NCBI GenBank assembly: GCA_023052935.1
Contig: CM041292.1
Coordinates: 101,720,426-101,784,425, forward strand
Direction of reading: 5' to 3'
DNA from: Piezodorus guildinii
Lineage: Eukaryota; Arthropoda; Insecta; Hemiptera; Pentatomidae
Length of the DNA stretch: 64,000 nucleotides
Positions within the stretch are counted from its first letter, which is position 1, and the number at the start of each line of letters is the position of its first letter. The notes below the pieces were generated by a model. It was not told the origin of the DNA, made no database searches, and was given only the letters and a program-made list of their open reading frames with translations. Below are positions 22,135 to 34,195 of this stretch, one piece after another. The translations under genes and the position numbers were made by a program.

Positions 22135-22440
22135 CAATCCATTTCTAGGTCAGGGCCTTCTGAATTAGCCTCCGCCAGTTCTCCCGATCATGTGCAGCGG
22201 CTATCCTATTCCGAACGTCAAGAAGGGCTCTAGCGTCTTGAGAATCCATCCTTCCAACGGAGTTTTGGCCTGCCTCGTCCTCTTCTTCCAAGTACTGCCT
22301 TTTCCATGATCTTTCTCGGTATGTCTGTACAGCTCATACGAGCAACATAACCAGCCCATCTTAACCTTCCCACACCAATGAAATGAGCATCATTCGAACC
22401 TTTGACATCATACAGCTCTTGGTTCGATCAACATCTCAAT
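22135..22440 (-). mobile_element. 3' end fragment of a LINE (minus strand)
   Basis: On the minus strand the stretch encodes WAGYVARMSCTDIPRKIM, then RRGRGRPKLRWKD, then AAAHDRENWRRLIQKALT followed by a stop. This is the C-terminal signature (a GRP..RW block, then DR..WRR) of endonuclease/reverse-transcriptase LINE proteins. A frame slip near 22245 separates the blocks. It resembles the tail of the element at 45205-46036 in kind but is too diverged to call the same family. Confidence 0.7.
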
Positions 22441-23160
22441 ATGCAGACTCCCCGAAATGAATCGCAAAACTAGGCACATCAAATACTGAAAATTTCATTG
22501 AGATCGAGAGATAATTAAACTATTATACCGGTTACATAGATTTGACTACCGACCGACTGGAAGACACTGGACCAATATCGTTTCTTGACTACTATAACAC
22601 GAATCACGGGTGGTATTTTTTAATTCTGTGGACATATATTTCTTCCAATGTCAGTCCAATACAAGACTCTTTCTTAGCTTTAGTAGTATTAATGAAAATT
22701 TAAAAAAAAAGTTCATTTTCAGTAAAGAAAAAACATCAAGAAAAGCAATTACATTTATTCTCTATTTAGAATTGTTAATTTTTCACGATTTATATCTTTA
22801 TTTTATTGATATATTCTTGAGTTCAATGACAATCAGTCGATGTGCGAAAAAAAGTAAACAGAAGTTAAAAGTTGCTAATAAATGTCAGTACATTTATTAT
22901 CAGTATAAATGCTCATATAGTGTTTACAGAATCAATCATATATCGTAAAATATCATATTTCGATTTCTCTCATTATTGTGCTGAATATGATAGAAAAGGT
23001 ATTTGTTAAAGTTTTATATTTTTATTTTAAATCATAGGAAAAAACTAATTTAGATTTATATCTCGAACAGAGCAAACAGAATGGAGCAATTCAAGGACAC
23101 CATGAACAAAATCGTCTAAAACCTAACTTTTAAAAAATTACCAGTTATTTTACAACTGTA
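22441..23160. other. AT-rich intergenic DNA
   Basis: A 112-codon open frame at 22610-22948 has strongly AT-driven composition (Phe, Tyr, Ile, Lys, Ser) and no recognised motif. It is treated as noncoding. Confidence 0.5.
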
Positions 23161-23162
23161 AA

Positions 23163-23219
<57 letters not shown>

Positions 23220-23246
23220 TTGTGTGTGTGTGTGTGTATTTTATAC

Positions 23247-23290
<44 letters not shown>
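23161..23290. repeat. Compound microsatellite: poly(A), (AT)n, (GT)n, (AT)n
   Basis: A run of A at 23161-23180 passes into AT repeats, then TGTGTG units at 23214-23237, then AT repeats again. Confidence 0.95.
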
Positions 23291-23294
<4 letters not shown>

Positions 23295-23384
23295 TATCTT
23301 AATAAAATTAAGGTTCACTTTTTTACTTTCATTTACCTATATATGAAATATATAGTATGGGAAAGTACAGTGATTGTGAAAAAT

Positions 23385-24035
23385 TTTAAATTTCGAGTAT
23401 TATTATTCTGATTAAACTCACTATATTGATGTAAACTTAAATGGGCTTTGAGGATATGTAAGTTTCATTCTATTCGAAATGGTTTTATTTTATTAAGGGC
23501 TTCCTTCTTTAAAGTACATTTAATTTTCTAGATTAAAAAAAAATAGAAGACATTCTTTCCTGCTCCCTCACCCCTCTCTTAAAATGTACCCTGTACAGTA
23601 AAAGAGATCGCCTAAAAGCCTACACATCCTGGAATTTCAACACAAACAAGAGGCATTGAAATAAAAATTAAAAAATACAAATAAATTAACTATATCATCT
23701 GGTTAGCATTGATATGAACGTGAAAATAGGGAAGAAGAAAGAATTTGGTTGTCAACTAAAGGAGAAAAGAGCAAACATTTTTTTTGGGCAATTTTTATTA
23801 ACATAAGAATAGTTATACAGATTTATAATACACCATTGGAAAGCTAAAAAAAAAAATGTTGTATCAGGTAATGTAGTCAATGGAAAGCGAATAAAACTTA
23901 ATGATTTCAATTGTTAAATATTTTTAACAATATATTTCTTCGAACATTTTTTATCTCTAAGTTTATTGCAAAGTTCATAAATTAATTTTAAAAACGAAGG
24001 TAATAGCTAGCCGTGTATCGCGAGCACCAGATTTT
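23385..24035 (+). repeat. Interspersed repeat family R, second copy
   Basis: It matches 14700-15300 in order: GATTAAACTC.CTA..T.GATGTAAA, AACTAAAGGAGAAAA, TTGGAAAGCTAAA and GCACCAGATTTTT. It contains an extra 130-bp block at 23555-23680 that is missing from the first copy and present at 39275-39400. Confidence 0.6.
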
Positions 24036-26444
24036 TAATAATTATTTTTCATTTTCTTTTAGTTATACTCAAAATATCATCTGATAATTCAATGTGACAT
24101 ATATGAAATTCATCTTTTAATTCATTATTACACATTGGCATAAGATATCTTAATATATTCCCCTTCAATTTTAAATAACATTAGTCCGACAAAATCAGAG
24201 TTTTACATAATTATAATAATGTTTTGTAGTATTGATCTAAAGATTAGTATTAGTAAAACTCTTTATAATAATTGTTCTTAATGATTTAATCCATTAAGAA
24301 ATGGAATTTCAGGAAGTTAGGACTAACTATTGAATCGGAGAAGACCTTTATATCCCATTATCAAAAGTGCTCTATCTATAATTGGAAAAATTACCATCCT
24401 AACTAAAACTACCATGATTTTAGTTTTGTAAAATGTTAATTTTTTTTATTCAAATAAATTTAATTTATGCTTGTATAGCCCATATTTTATGATAAAAGTG
24501 TTAGCAAGTAAGACATTCCTAATATATTATTTAACATAGAATTAATAAATAAAAGTGATCTGTTTATGTCTAAAAGTATTACCAATAATTAATATGCAAT
24601 TATGCAATTATAGTTCAAATTAACATTTTATTAGGACTATCTTTATATTTAATGGCTGATGTTTTGTATTTCATGTTTCTTCTCAAGGTTTAATGGAAAT
24701 TATTAATATTAATACTCCATAAATATATTGGAGTTTGTCTGATTATGTTTAATGCTAGCATTCACCATAACATACAATACAATTTCAAAATGAAACATTA
24801 CTCAATTCCATGATTATAGAAATAATCCTTACCCCTACATTTATAATTTTAGACATGAGATGATTTAAAAAAAGTTTAAATAGAACCACCAGATACCATT
24901 TAATGAGCATGTTTTTGTTATATCGGACTATTATTATATCCAAGAGTTTAAACTAACTCAGCAATGTACTTAATCCTTCCAAAAATTTAGATTATTAATT
25001 TTTTTTTTAAATTATCATTAATAAATTATTTACATTCATTTTAATATTTAATCAATGATTTGATCAAAAAAACTGGTTTTGTTTAATAAAATAATTAAAA
25101 CCACTCTCTGTACATCTTATGATAAATTTCTTTATAATTTAGGTTTGAAAAGTGAAACATCTATGTTCTGATCACTCTAGTCTGTTTTAAAAGCTCCAAA
25201 CTGTATCTTCTGAACTAAATATATATATCTAATAATTATGAATTATAGTATGATGAAATATAAATGGCTTTAAAATAAAATACGTAATGATAAATCTTTT
25301 AATTGTTAAACACTTATCGTATTATAAACTCATTTTTACAGATTTAAGAATATTTCATGGATATGTATAATATGCACAGGATGAGAGAAGATAAAAATAA
25401 GAATAGAATGAGCACATAAAATCTCAGACGTCGCATGTTACCTGTTGTTAAATTAAAAGTACATATTACTAACTTAAACGAGACCTAAGATTGTTACAAC
25501 GTATATACCACTTAGACAACGATGTCTGCCTTCCTTATTTAACAAGCAACAGCACCACTACTCTTATTTAACAAGAAGAGATGAACACAACTGTTAGGAT
25601 AAAAAGATATAAGGAATGTCTGATTAAAAAAATCGTCATGAAAACTAATACAATATCGAGAAAATATATTGGAAGTACAGTGTTAGACATAGTTGTTAAA
25701 ATATTTTATATAAAGCAATACCGTTATTTATTTATATTTTAAATTTAATTTAAATCCCAATATATTTTGTTTAGCATATAAAATGAATAATATAACTAAA
25801 AGTGTGTTTATAAAATATTTATACACAATGATGCACAATCAGTAAGTAAAAATGCAATAACTCTGTGCATCTAATAAAAAATAAATAGTTTTAATTCTCA
25901 ATAATTAGTCTGTTTTGCCTTCCGAACTATTTTTTATTGAATTAAAAAGTTATAGCAGGAGGCTATATTTTTTGTGATAGTATGATTTTTTAATAAGTTT
26001 TTAGCCCTTCCAGGCAAGAGTGAAATCAATACTGTAACTTTTCTAATAAAGACTACAGATGATAGAGAAGATAAAAAGGCTTCATACTTTCCCCAGTTAT
26101 CAGGTAATTCAAATCCTACTTTAGAACGAATTACATTTTATCTCAGTTTAAAATGGAACTATCAACTCAGTTAAGCAGTTCTAATAGTAATTAGCATGTA
26201 ACAGTAACATGCTTATTTTTATTTTCAGTTAAATTTAAAATTTATATTATAAAATATATTCACCAATGAAATAAATATACCTTATAATTAAAATACCTTT
26301 AGACTTCAGTCTCCTTATAATTGTTACTTTTTGGACTGATTTTCCACTCTCAAAAATATATTATCTATCACATAGTAAATCTTGCTAATCATAATTTAAT
26401 TGTTCTTATTTTTTAAAATAATGTGGCATATTGTTTTTATTCGC
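24036..26444. other. Very AT-rich intergenic DNA, 2.4 kb
   Basis: No open frame of note, no recognised repeat and no RNA gene were seen. Confidence 0.6.
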
Positions 26445-27482
26445 AAAGGGCCTAGCCGGATAAGCATGTGAAATCTGCCCCCGCGTGTATTTGAACCAAA
26501 TTTATACCATTGAGTCACACCTATGAGAAACAACCTTACGCAAATTTTTAGCCCCTTAATCCTAACGGGGGGGAAGTTATGGAGGGGGAAAGATAAAACA
26601 AAAAAAATTGTTTTCTCCTGAACTGCTCAACCGATTTTCACGAAAAAAATATATGTTATGGATTTTATAAATAGGTTTTAAAAATATTTTTTTAAATTTT
26701 TTCCACGAAAATGTTGGTCCCAAAAAATTTTTGAATTTTTCAAAAAAATATTTTTTGGTTATGATGGTTTGGTACACCTCCAATTTGTTGCTACTTTATT
26801 TCATTACAGGGTCCTCCATAACATAATATTTTTTTAAATTTTATCGGAAGTGTACCCCATGGTGAAAAATAAAAAAAAACAATTTTTTCTCCTGAACGAA
26901 TCAACCGAATTTCACGAAAAAAATATATGTTAATGGTTTTCTAATAGAGTTTCAAAAAACATTTTTTTGAATTTTTTATTTCGAATACGTGAGAATTTTT
27001 AATTTTTAATTTTTCAAAAATAAATTTTAAATTATGTTAGATTAGTACACCAACAATTTTTTACTAACTTGATTCATTGAGGGGTCCTGCACAATATTTG
27101 TTTTTTTCAAGTTGGTCTAAAATGTACCCAATAAGGAAAAATAAAAAAAAAAAACAGCATTTTTTCAGCTCTCAGTAGCTCAGTAGCTTTAGAGCTCAGA
27201 GTAGCTGGTCACGCATGAAGCGTAGGGATAGAGCTGTAGGATCGTAATGTCATTAGATATCACTTACATACTATGCACATACATACTATTTATTATACCT
27301 ATTATTATAAATATCTTATATTGGATCGAATATATTTATTTTTTTTGTAGTTAGTTAATTTTTCTTACTTGGATAACTACTACACAGCACTATATGCTAT
27401 ATTTATATAAAACGTAACTAAAAAGGTTTTTTTAAATATATATTTTTTCATATTATTATATGTTAAATAATCAAAAAAGTTA
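26445..27482 (+). repeat. Left arm of the palindrome
   Basis: The outer 140 bp are relatively GC-rich (CTGCCCCCGCG; TAACGGGGGGG). Two tandem units start at about 26588 and 26861, and a third partial one at about 27134. Each opens with a GAAAAATAAAAA..TTTTCTCCTGAAC block, then TCAACCGA.TTTCACGAAAAA, and later a GGTCCT block. The inner 300 bp are AT-rich and include ACTACTACACAG. Confidence 0.85.
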
Positions 27483-27529
27483 ACAGTCGACAGGCTTTTT
27501 GTCGAACACTTCATGCAAGTCTGTCATCA
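27483..27529. other. Central spacer of the palindrome
   Basis: This 47-nt unpaired loop itself contains a small hairpin, CGACAGGCTTTTTGTCG. Confidence 0.8.
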
Positions 27530-28537
27530 TAACTTTTTTGATTAACATATAATAATATGAACAAATATATATTAAAAAAATCTTTTTAGTTACGTTTTAT
27601 ATAAATATAGAATAGTAATGTGTAGTAGTTATCCAAGTAAGAAAAATAACTAAGTGCAAAAATAATAAATATATTCGATCCAATATAAGATATTTATAAT
27701 AATAGGTATAATAAATAGTATGTATGTGCATAGTGTGTAAGTGATATCTAATGAAATTACGATCCCACAGCTATGGATAAAGCTCTTCATGGGTGACCAG
27801 CTACTGAGCTACTGAGAGCTGAAAAAATGCTGTTTTTTTTTATTTTTCCTTATTGGGTACATTTTAGACCAACTTGAAAAAAACAAATATTGTGCAGGAC
27901 CTCTCAATGAATCAAGTTAGTAAAAAATTGTTGGTGTACTAATCTAACATAATTTAAAATTTATTTTTGAAAAATAAAAAATAAAAATTTTGACTCACGT
28001 ATTCGAAATAAAAAATTCAAAAAAATGTTTTTTGAAACTCTATTAGAAAACCATTAACATATATTTTTTTCGTGAAATTCGGTTGATTCGTTCAGGAGAA
28101 AAAATTGTTTTTTTTATTTTTCACCATGGGGTACACTTCCGATAAAATTGAAAAAAATATATGTTATGGAGGACCCTGTAATGAAATAAAGTAGCAACAA
28201 ATTGGAGGTGTACCAAACCATCATAACCAAAAAATATTTTTTTGAAAAATTCAAAAATTTTTTGGACCAACATTTTCGTGGAAAAAAAAAAAAAAATATT
28301 TTTAAAACCTATTTATAAAATCCATAACATATATTTTTTTCGTGAAAATCGGTTGAGCAGTTCAGGAGAAAACAATTTTTTTTGTTTTATCTTTCCCCCT
28401 CCATAACTTCCCCCCGTTAGGATTAAGGGGCTAAAAATTTGCGTAAGGTTGTTTCTCATAAGTGTGACTTGATGGTATAAATTTGGTTCAAATACACGCG
28501 GGGGCAGATTTCACATGCTTATCCGGCTAGGCCCTTT
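27530..28537 (-). repeat. Right arm of the palindrome
   Basis: It is the reverse complement of the left arm with scattered substitutions and small indels, for example near 27770-27800 and 28275-28290. Similarity looks above about 90 percent by eye. Confidence 0.85.
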
Positions 28538-28769
28538 ATAATGTAAAATATCAAAATACTGACCATAATCTATTATGTATCTCTTATGATCTAGTATGTA
28601 CTATTTTCTTACCTGATTTATTACATCCACCTTCTATGAAAAAAAAATCGTCTATAATACTAATTCGTAACATTAAAATCCATTCGTTTTTAAGCAGTTT
28701 TAATTTCTGCAGCTGGATACCATTATGTATAAATGTATACTTTTATATATTCATTATAACCAATATATA

Positions 28770-29671
28770 TCGGGTTGTTTCACATGAAATGTCTGTTTTT
28801 ATAGTTTCTGAAATACATAAAGGATTTAGCAGGGCTCTGTTGTTTTCTTCCGAATGTTTACATATTTAAAGTAAACAGTTACTAATCCTCTACTTTGTAT
28901 TATAAACATTAGCTTCCCAATCAATTACCCACTTTTTAATACACCTCCAAATATGAACATGGAAACACGCGATTTTCGAGATTATTATCTGAATGACTGA
29001 AGCCGCTAGAAATATTTGCAAGGCGTTAGGGTAGGAGAGTGTTAATGGACGGACCATTCGCCGTTAGTTTGCCAAGTTTTCAGCTGGGGATACCGACTTG
29101 GAAAACTTGCCCCGAGTAAAACCTCCGTCCGTAATAGACAACGATGTTCTCAAAGATACAGTAGAAGGAAACCCCTTCTAACAAACAGTTGAAGAACTCT
29201 CAGCACAGCTAAATGCAAGTGCATCTACCGTTTCCAGACATTTAAAGTGTATTAGGAAAGTAAAAAAGCTCGATACATGGGTACCTCATGATCTCACTGA
29301 GCGGCAGCAAGACCCCATGTTTCAAAACATACCATGCAAAAATTGAAATAACTGGGCTACCAAGTTCTTCCGCACCCACCATATTCTTCCGACTTGTCTC
29401 CAAAAGATTACCACCTTTTCAGGAATTTAGACAACTTCCTCAAAGGAAAACTTTTTGAAAATGATGATCAAGTGAAAAGTGCGTTTTCAGATTTTGTTTC
29501 ACTTCAATCTCAGAGTTTTTCAGTTCGGGGATAAAAAAGTTAGTGTCAAGTTGGGAAAAATGTGTAGAAAAAGAAGGTAAATACTTGGAATAGAATTATC
29601 TGGTTTTCATGTCGTATTTTTATTAATAATCCTTTACCTTAAAAACGGACATTTCATGTTACACAACCCAA
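28770..29671 (+). mobile_element. Internally deleted mariner transposon
   Basis: Inverted ends of about 30 bp are visible: CGGGTTGTTTCACATGAAAT at 28771-28790 and, reversed, GGGTTGTGTAACATGAAATG near 29670-29651. Between them are the N- and C-terminal parts of a mariner transposase. Total length of 0.9 kb is below the usual 1.3 kb and the middle is missing. TA precedes the left end; the right flank has lost it. Confidence 0.8.
28955..29593 (+). pseudogene. Mariner transposase, catalytic middle deleted
   Basis: Across several frames one can read the N-terminal DNA-binding domain: EAARNICK, the FAKF.AGDTDLENLPRVK stretch and VEELSAQLNASASTVSRHLK, then KLDTWVPHDLTERQ. The sequence then jumps to the C-terminal part, with LPHPPYSSDLS, DYHLFRNLDNFLKGKLFEN and WEKCVEKEGKYLE followed by the stop at 29591-29593. 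The first catalytic Asp region is lost in the deletion; the PPYSSDLSP block, which carries the last catalytic Asp of mariner enzymes, survives. Stops and frameshifts occur throughout, so the enzyme is dead. Confidence 0.82.
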
Positions 29672-29758
29672 AAGTATTATTGAAATATTTTTTTTTAAAA
29701 TACGCTAAGATAACTTACAGGACATTGCAGTAAAAAAGTTCTGTATTGTGTAGGTTCT

Positions 29759-29835
29759 ATTTATTTATTTAGCGTCACTTTATCCAACTGAGGCTTAACG
29801 GAGGATGCTACAGTAGGAGTCTTAAAAATTGACTC
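29759..29835 (-). repeat. SINE-B 3' fragment
   Basis: TTATTTATTTAGCGTCACTT, GGCTTAACGGAGGATGCTAC and AGTAGGAGTC match the tail end of the SINE-B copies at 32.1, 33.9 and 61.2 kb. Confidence 0.6.
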
Positions 29836-32116
29836 TTCAGTATTTACCATTAACCTTTTATTACATAGATGTTACTTTGGTAGAACACTTTCTAATTTCT
29901 CTCCTCGTTGTTCCACTACTGGTCTTCTTGAGAAAATATTAAACTGGAATAAACATTCCAACTTTATCAAACTGCACAGTATGAATGAAAAATTAATTAT
30001 TTGTAAATATAGATAAATCATATCTTTTATTAGTCACGTGCATTACTTACTATAGTATCAATTCTACATATGAATGAATGAATGAAAAACACTTTTTATT
30101 CTCGGACATTCGTCTTCTAAGAACAGAAGTAGTCCAACTTGTCGTGCTTTATTTGATACATAATCATTTAGTTAAGTAATTATAAAAAGGTGGTATAAAT
30201 AAAAGGTACAAATAAATACAGATAGCATCAAATGAGTTTAGTTATGAATTATCATAGTATAGAATTGTCACATATTTGTGGTAGATTGATTTTTAAGATG
30301 TATAAATAATTGGTGTTAGAAAGCGGTTAGAGAAAACATTATTTGAAGGGAGATGGGTAATTAGTGCCAAAATATGGTGGCATGGATGATAAACTTTTCA
30401 AATTATGTTGTTCATTGAGAGGGTATGAATAGATTGGTAGGTTGGGATGTTGTATTTAGGGTGTGCACAGAAGAGCGCAGAGTAAGGAGGTCAAAGATAT
30501 GGGAAGGTCTCCTGGACAGCAAGGATTAGAATAGAATGTTGCCAAGAAGGTATTTTCTTCGGGATTCGGAATACGGCCACCTTTGACCAGAAAACCAATG
30601 AGAATCGTGTGACTGTCTATGAATGCATGAATATAGTTATGTAGTTTGTGTGATATCTGAATTTGTCTTATCGAAAATCTTATTGTGATATCGAAAAACG
30701 GTACAATGTTGTAAAATTCAGTTTCAATATTATATTCTACTAGGATCAAAACTTAAGCTTTTATAATGAATAATAATGCAATATCCGTGTGGATATATAT
30801 TCACAGATAGACTTTTAACAAACCAATTTTATTAAGAGTTCAGATTTGATCAGTAATATCAAATATCAAACATAATTATCTGTTTGCAATATCTTCAACA
30901 CAAAACTGCTGAAAAAGCATTTCAATTACTGGCAAATGGCACGTTAAATTTAATGCTTAGTTTACTAATCAAATTTTTGGCACAAGTCCAGAACTATAAG
31001 ATAAGCTACTTGATGGCTATTTATCAAGGTTAGCAGCCTTGGCTGGCAACCAATCCAACTTGACGTAGTGGTTGTGGTGGAGGTATCTAGGCAATTAGTC
31101 ATCGCTAGCAAAGTCCTAAGCTCACTCCTGAATTTTAGAATTAAAATAATGCTTATTTTTCTTCTTCTTCCTCCTTATGTGTCTCTCAGCGTGAAGCATC
31201 ATTAATATACTCTAAAAATTATAAAATTATTGTGATATACTAAAATAGACATTTGGAATCGAAGGAGTTGGTTAAAAGATTGGGTCTAGTGTAAATGAAA
31301 AAGAGAGTCCAATACAGCTTTATTGCTGCTGCAGATCCAATACATTTTTGTTCTCCTTTTCCTGATAATGAATGCCAGGAGATTTCAGGAGGATCATTCG
31401 AAAGGTAAACAACTATATACAATCAATCTAGTAACGAACAACACTTTTTTTTCATTGTCCTTTTGTTTCCATTGTATTTCCAGGGCCTTGTTTAGATGGG
31501 GGTAGTAGAAACGCTTAGCATAATATATAAACATTTAGATTAAATTTGTAGACATTTGATTACCCCAATATATCCAGTAAAAAACTTAGGACTATTTTGA
31601 CTTGGTAGATTCATTTGAAGTCAAGAATTAAATAAATAAATAGTGGCAATTTTGTATATCCTAGTTGTAAATTTTCGCCTTTCTTTTTCATTTTAAATGT
31701 TTACCTTTTTTTTTTACAGAAAGCTCCAGCTTTCGATACATTATGCGAAACCTGAAGTAAAGCCATTTTATTTACTTCCGTTCTTGACCCGTGTTGAAAA
31801 ACTGATAAAGCATTGCCAATTTCCTACCAGTCACATTTGAACAATTTTTTTTTTCAGACAGATTTTGTAACGCACCTCCTCTCCTTTATATAGACAGACT
31901 TACGCTATTTTGGCGATTCCTGCATCGGAATAAGAGTTACTATATTAATAAATGTCCTTTTTAGTGTTGTAATTCTAGTTACCCCTCAAATATTTCTATT
32001 CGTATTCTTTTTTAAGAGAAGTATCAAGAATAAAAGTTTTAGATATATAACTATAAGATGTACAATCAAATTATGGTACTTCTAAATTAATATTTTCGTC
32101 AATTTGTTTATGTTTC
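29836..32116. other. AT-rich intergenic DNA
   Basis: No gene was recognised. Minus-strand open frames at 30456-30749 (97 codons) and 31240-31422 have no family motif, although the first is long for this composition and less AT-biased and could be a LINE remnant. A (GAAT)n tract lies at 30070-30085. Confidence 0.5.
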
Positions 32117-32401
32117 TTTATTTATTTAAACGTCCTTTTATGCTGCTTTGGCTAACCGGGCGATGCTACAGTGTGAGTCCTAAATTTTGCTTATCCAGGT
32201 TTAATTAGAATAGGGATCTTTAACGAGTACCTGACATCGCACAGGCTCGGGACCACTTTTTAACGTCTCATCCGAAGAACGACATAACTGAGGATTTTTT
32301 ACTCCGATTAAATAAATCCTAGGGCCACTTGCGGGTTTAAACCAGGGACCTTGGGCGTAAGCGACTATTACGCTTACCACCATGCTACAGATAACCCCTC
32401 G
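32117..32401 (-). repeat. SINE-B copy, best preserved
   Basis: Read on the minus strand it opens with a tRNA-like head: GCATGGTGGTAAGCG resembles an A box and GGTTTAAACCCGC at 32343-32331 a B box. The body follows (GTGGCCCTAGGATTTATTTA, CTCAGTTATGTCG, GTGGTCCCGAGCCTGTGCGA, GTACTCGTTAAAGATCCCTA). It ends in AAATAAATAAAG. Length of about 285 bp and a polymerase III head fit a tRNA-derived SINE. Confidence 0.7.
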
Positions 32402-33600
32402 AAACTTTGATTTTAAGTAGTTCTATAAAACATCTCGCAATATATTAATCCACTACCGCCTAAAGTTATGATCGTACAGTAGACTCAGACAATCGATTAC
32501 CATGCAATTTTGAGACGCAGACAAAATTGCGTTTTTGTTTAATCTCCAATTAAACTACTCCAAGTGTTTAAGCAATCATCATTTATTGATAATGAAAATA
32601 ATTACAAACTCAATTTTTTGATCCACTGCCTGACCCAATTCCTTTCCAATATTCAATTCATTAAACAAGGTTGAACACTGGAAGAATAAATTTTGCAGAA
32701 GCGGACAGGACCGCCGGGTGAACAACAATTGCTGCTTTGGGAAACAAGTCGCCCTAATAAAGCGGCCAATATATAGCGAGGCCAGGGCCACTGGTGGTGA
32801 CAGAGCTCTCGATCAGCGATACACAGCTCTCCTAGCGCCCCTTCTATATCCCAGTCCTCGCCATTAATTACGGCTTAATAAGTATTTTGTTCCAGCCACT
32901 TTTTAAGTGGTGACAGCTGTAATCCGACCCGGCAACCGACTCATTGTTAAACCATCTCTCTCGCCTGCCGATGACAGGATGCCCAAAGTCATTCACTATT
33001 TGCCTTTTCTTTCATTTTTTTTTTCTTTCTCCGTTTAACTGTTGTCGTAAATGACATTACAGCAGAAGAAAGTGATGTCCTTGATAAGGAATAAATCCAT
33101 CTATACACTCTTCATATTATCTTATCGTAAGTTCAGAAAAATAATATATTCCTTATATTATTAAAATAATATAATATATTCCTATTGCCAATAATATAAT
33201 AATTGTCCTCAGATCTGTTCATGATTTATATCAAGGAAGTCCTACTTACAAAAAGACATGGTGAACCTAAGAAGCTTTTTATTCTTAATATACGATCAAC
33301 TGCTCACCCAAAATAACCACTATAAATGACCAAAATAGCCACGGATAAGAAAAACATTTAAAAAATGGCGAACTAAAAATATACAAAATAAACCAGGCTA
33401 TGGTGACCTAAAGGATTAAAGCGTGCCGGTACGAATCCAATCAGGACGGAATTACATTTTTTGCTGAAAAAAAAGTGATTCTTGACCTAAAAGGTTCACT
33501 ACTTAGAGGATAACAGTTAATAACCCGTTCTGTTTGCCTTAATTTATTTTATTTTTTCGAAGTTTAATCCCTTAAAATCTACCGACGAATCCTTTCCAGC
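32402..33600. other. Intergenic DNA with a GC-richer island
   Basis: The patch at about 32780-32990 is clearly less AT-rich than its surroundings and has no recognised repeat or reading frame. A B-box-like GGTACGAATCC at 33429-33439 suggests another tRNA-SINE scrap. Confidence 0.45.
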
Positions 33601-33609
33601 ACAAAGAAC

Positions 33610-33610
<1 letters not shown>

Positions 33611-33685
<75 letters not shown>

Positions 33686-33687
33686 TT
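33611..33687. repeat. Microsatellite (TA)n-(TG)n
   Basis: Uninterrupted TA units pass into TG units at 33663-33686. Confidence 0.95.
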
Positions 33688-33929
33688 ATTCAACTTATAG
33701 ATTCCTAACACATGATAGATCCCCCAGTAATTTTTTTTTTCTCAGCCTTTAACACTTCAGTATCAAGAACGCAGCAGTAGTGAAGCTGGGATTCGTTTAA
33801 TCCGTTTCAATCCTATAAATAGAATAATATTGCTTTTGATCCTGCACTCTGAGTTTTAAAAATATTTGTTATGTAATCTTCGATTGTCTATTTTTTTAAA
33901 CAATATTTTATATATTTGTTTGTTTTTCA

Positions 33930-34195
33930 TTTTAGATCGCTTTATGTTACTGTGGCTAATCAGAAGATGCTACAGTGGGAGTCCTGAGTTTCGGGTTTAA
34001 CTAGGATAGGAATCTTTAACGAGTACCTGACATCGCAAAGGCTAGGGACCACCTTTTTATGACACCCCCGGAGGACAGTATGACTAAGGATTTTTTACTA
34101 ATTCTAATTCTAGGATTATATGCCAGCTTTAAACCCGCGACCTTGGGCCTAGAATACTGTTGACTACTACTGACTAGCAAGTCACTACACCCCTG
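33930..34195 (-). repeat. SINE-B copy
   Basis: It shares TGGCTAATCAGAAGATGCTA, CAGTGGGAGTCCTGA, CTTTAACGAGTACCTGACAT, CACCCCCGGAGGACAGTATG, CTAAGGATTTTTTACT and a B-box-like TTTAAACCCGCG with the other copies. It is somewhat diverged in the head. Confidence 0.68.

Larger units (their letters stand above)
26445..28537. mobile_element. Foldback-type palindromic element, 2.1 kb
   Basis: The segment is an almost complete inverted repeat. It starts AAAGGGCCTAGCCGGATAAG and ends with the reverse complement, and the arms of about 1.0 kb are separated by a 47-nt spacer. Each arm includes tandem, diverged units of about 273 bp. Long inverted arms with internal tandem subrepeats are the hallmark of Foldback-type elements. 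No transposase frame is present, so it would be nonautonomous. No convincing target duplication was found. Confidence 0.8.

Noticed and set aside
22610..22948. 112-codon frame as a possible small gene
   Set aside because: Amino-acid content follows AT-rich base composition and it lacks any motif.
23214..23411. 65-codon frame starting in the microsatellite
   Set aside because: It is a translated dinucleotide repeat with no gene features.
28440..28537. tRNA-like promoter in the palindrome arm (GGTTCAAAT near a TGACTTGATGG stretch)
   Set aside because: The A-box-like and B-box-like motifs are only about 20 bp apart, too close for a tRNA-derived promoter.
30456..30749. 97-codon minus-strand frame as a possible gene
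   Set aside because: It has no recognisable domain, signal peptide or neighbouring exon; at most an old LINE piece.
33410..33445. Possible tRNA or SINE head with GGTACGAATCC
   Set aside because: Only the B-box-like motif is visible; no A box at the right distance and no body or duplication.
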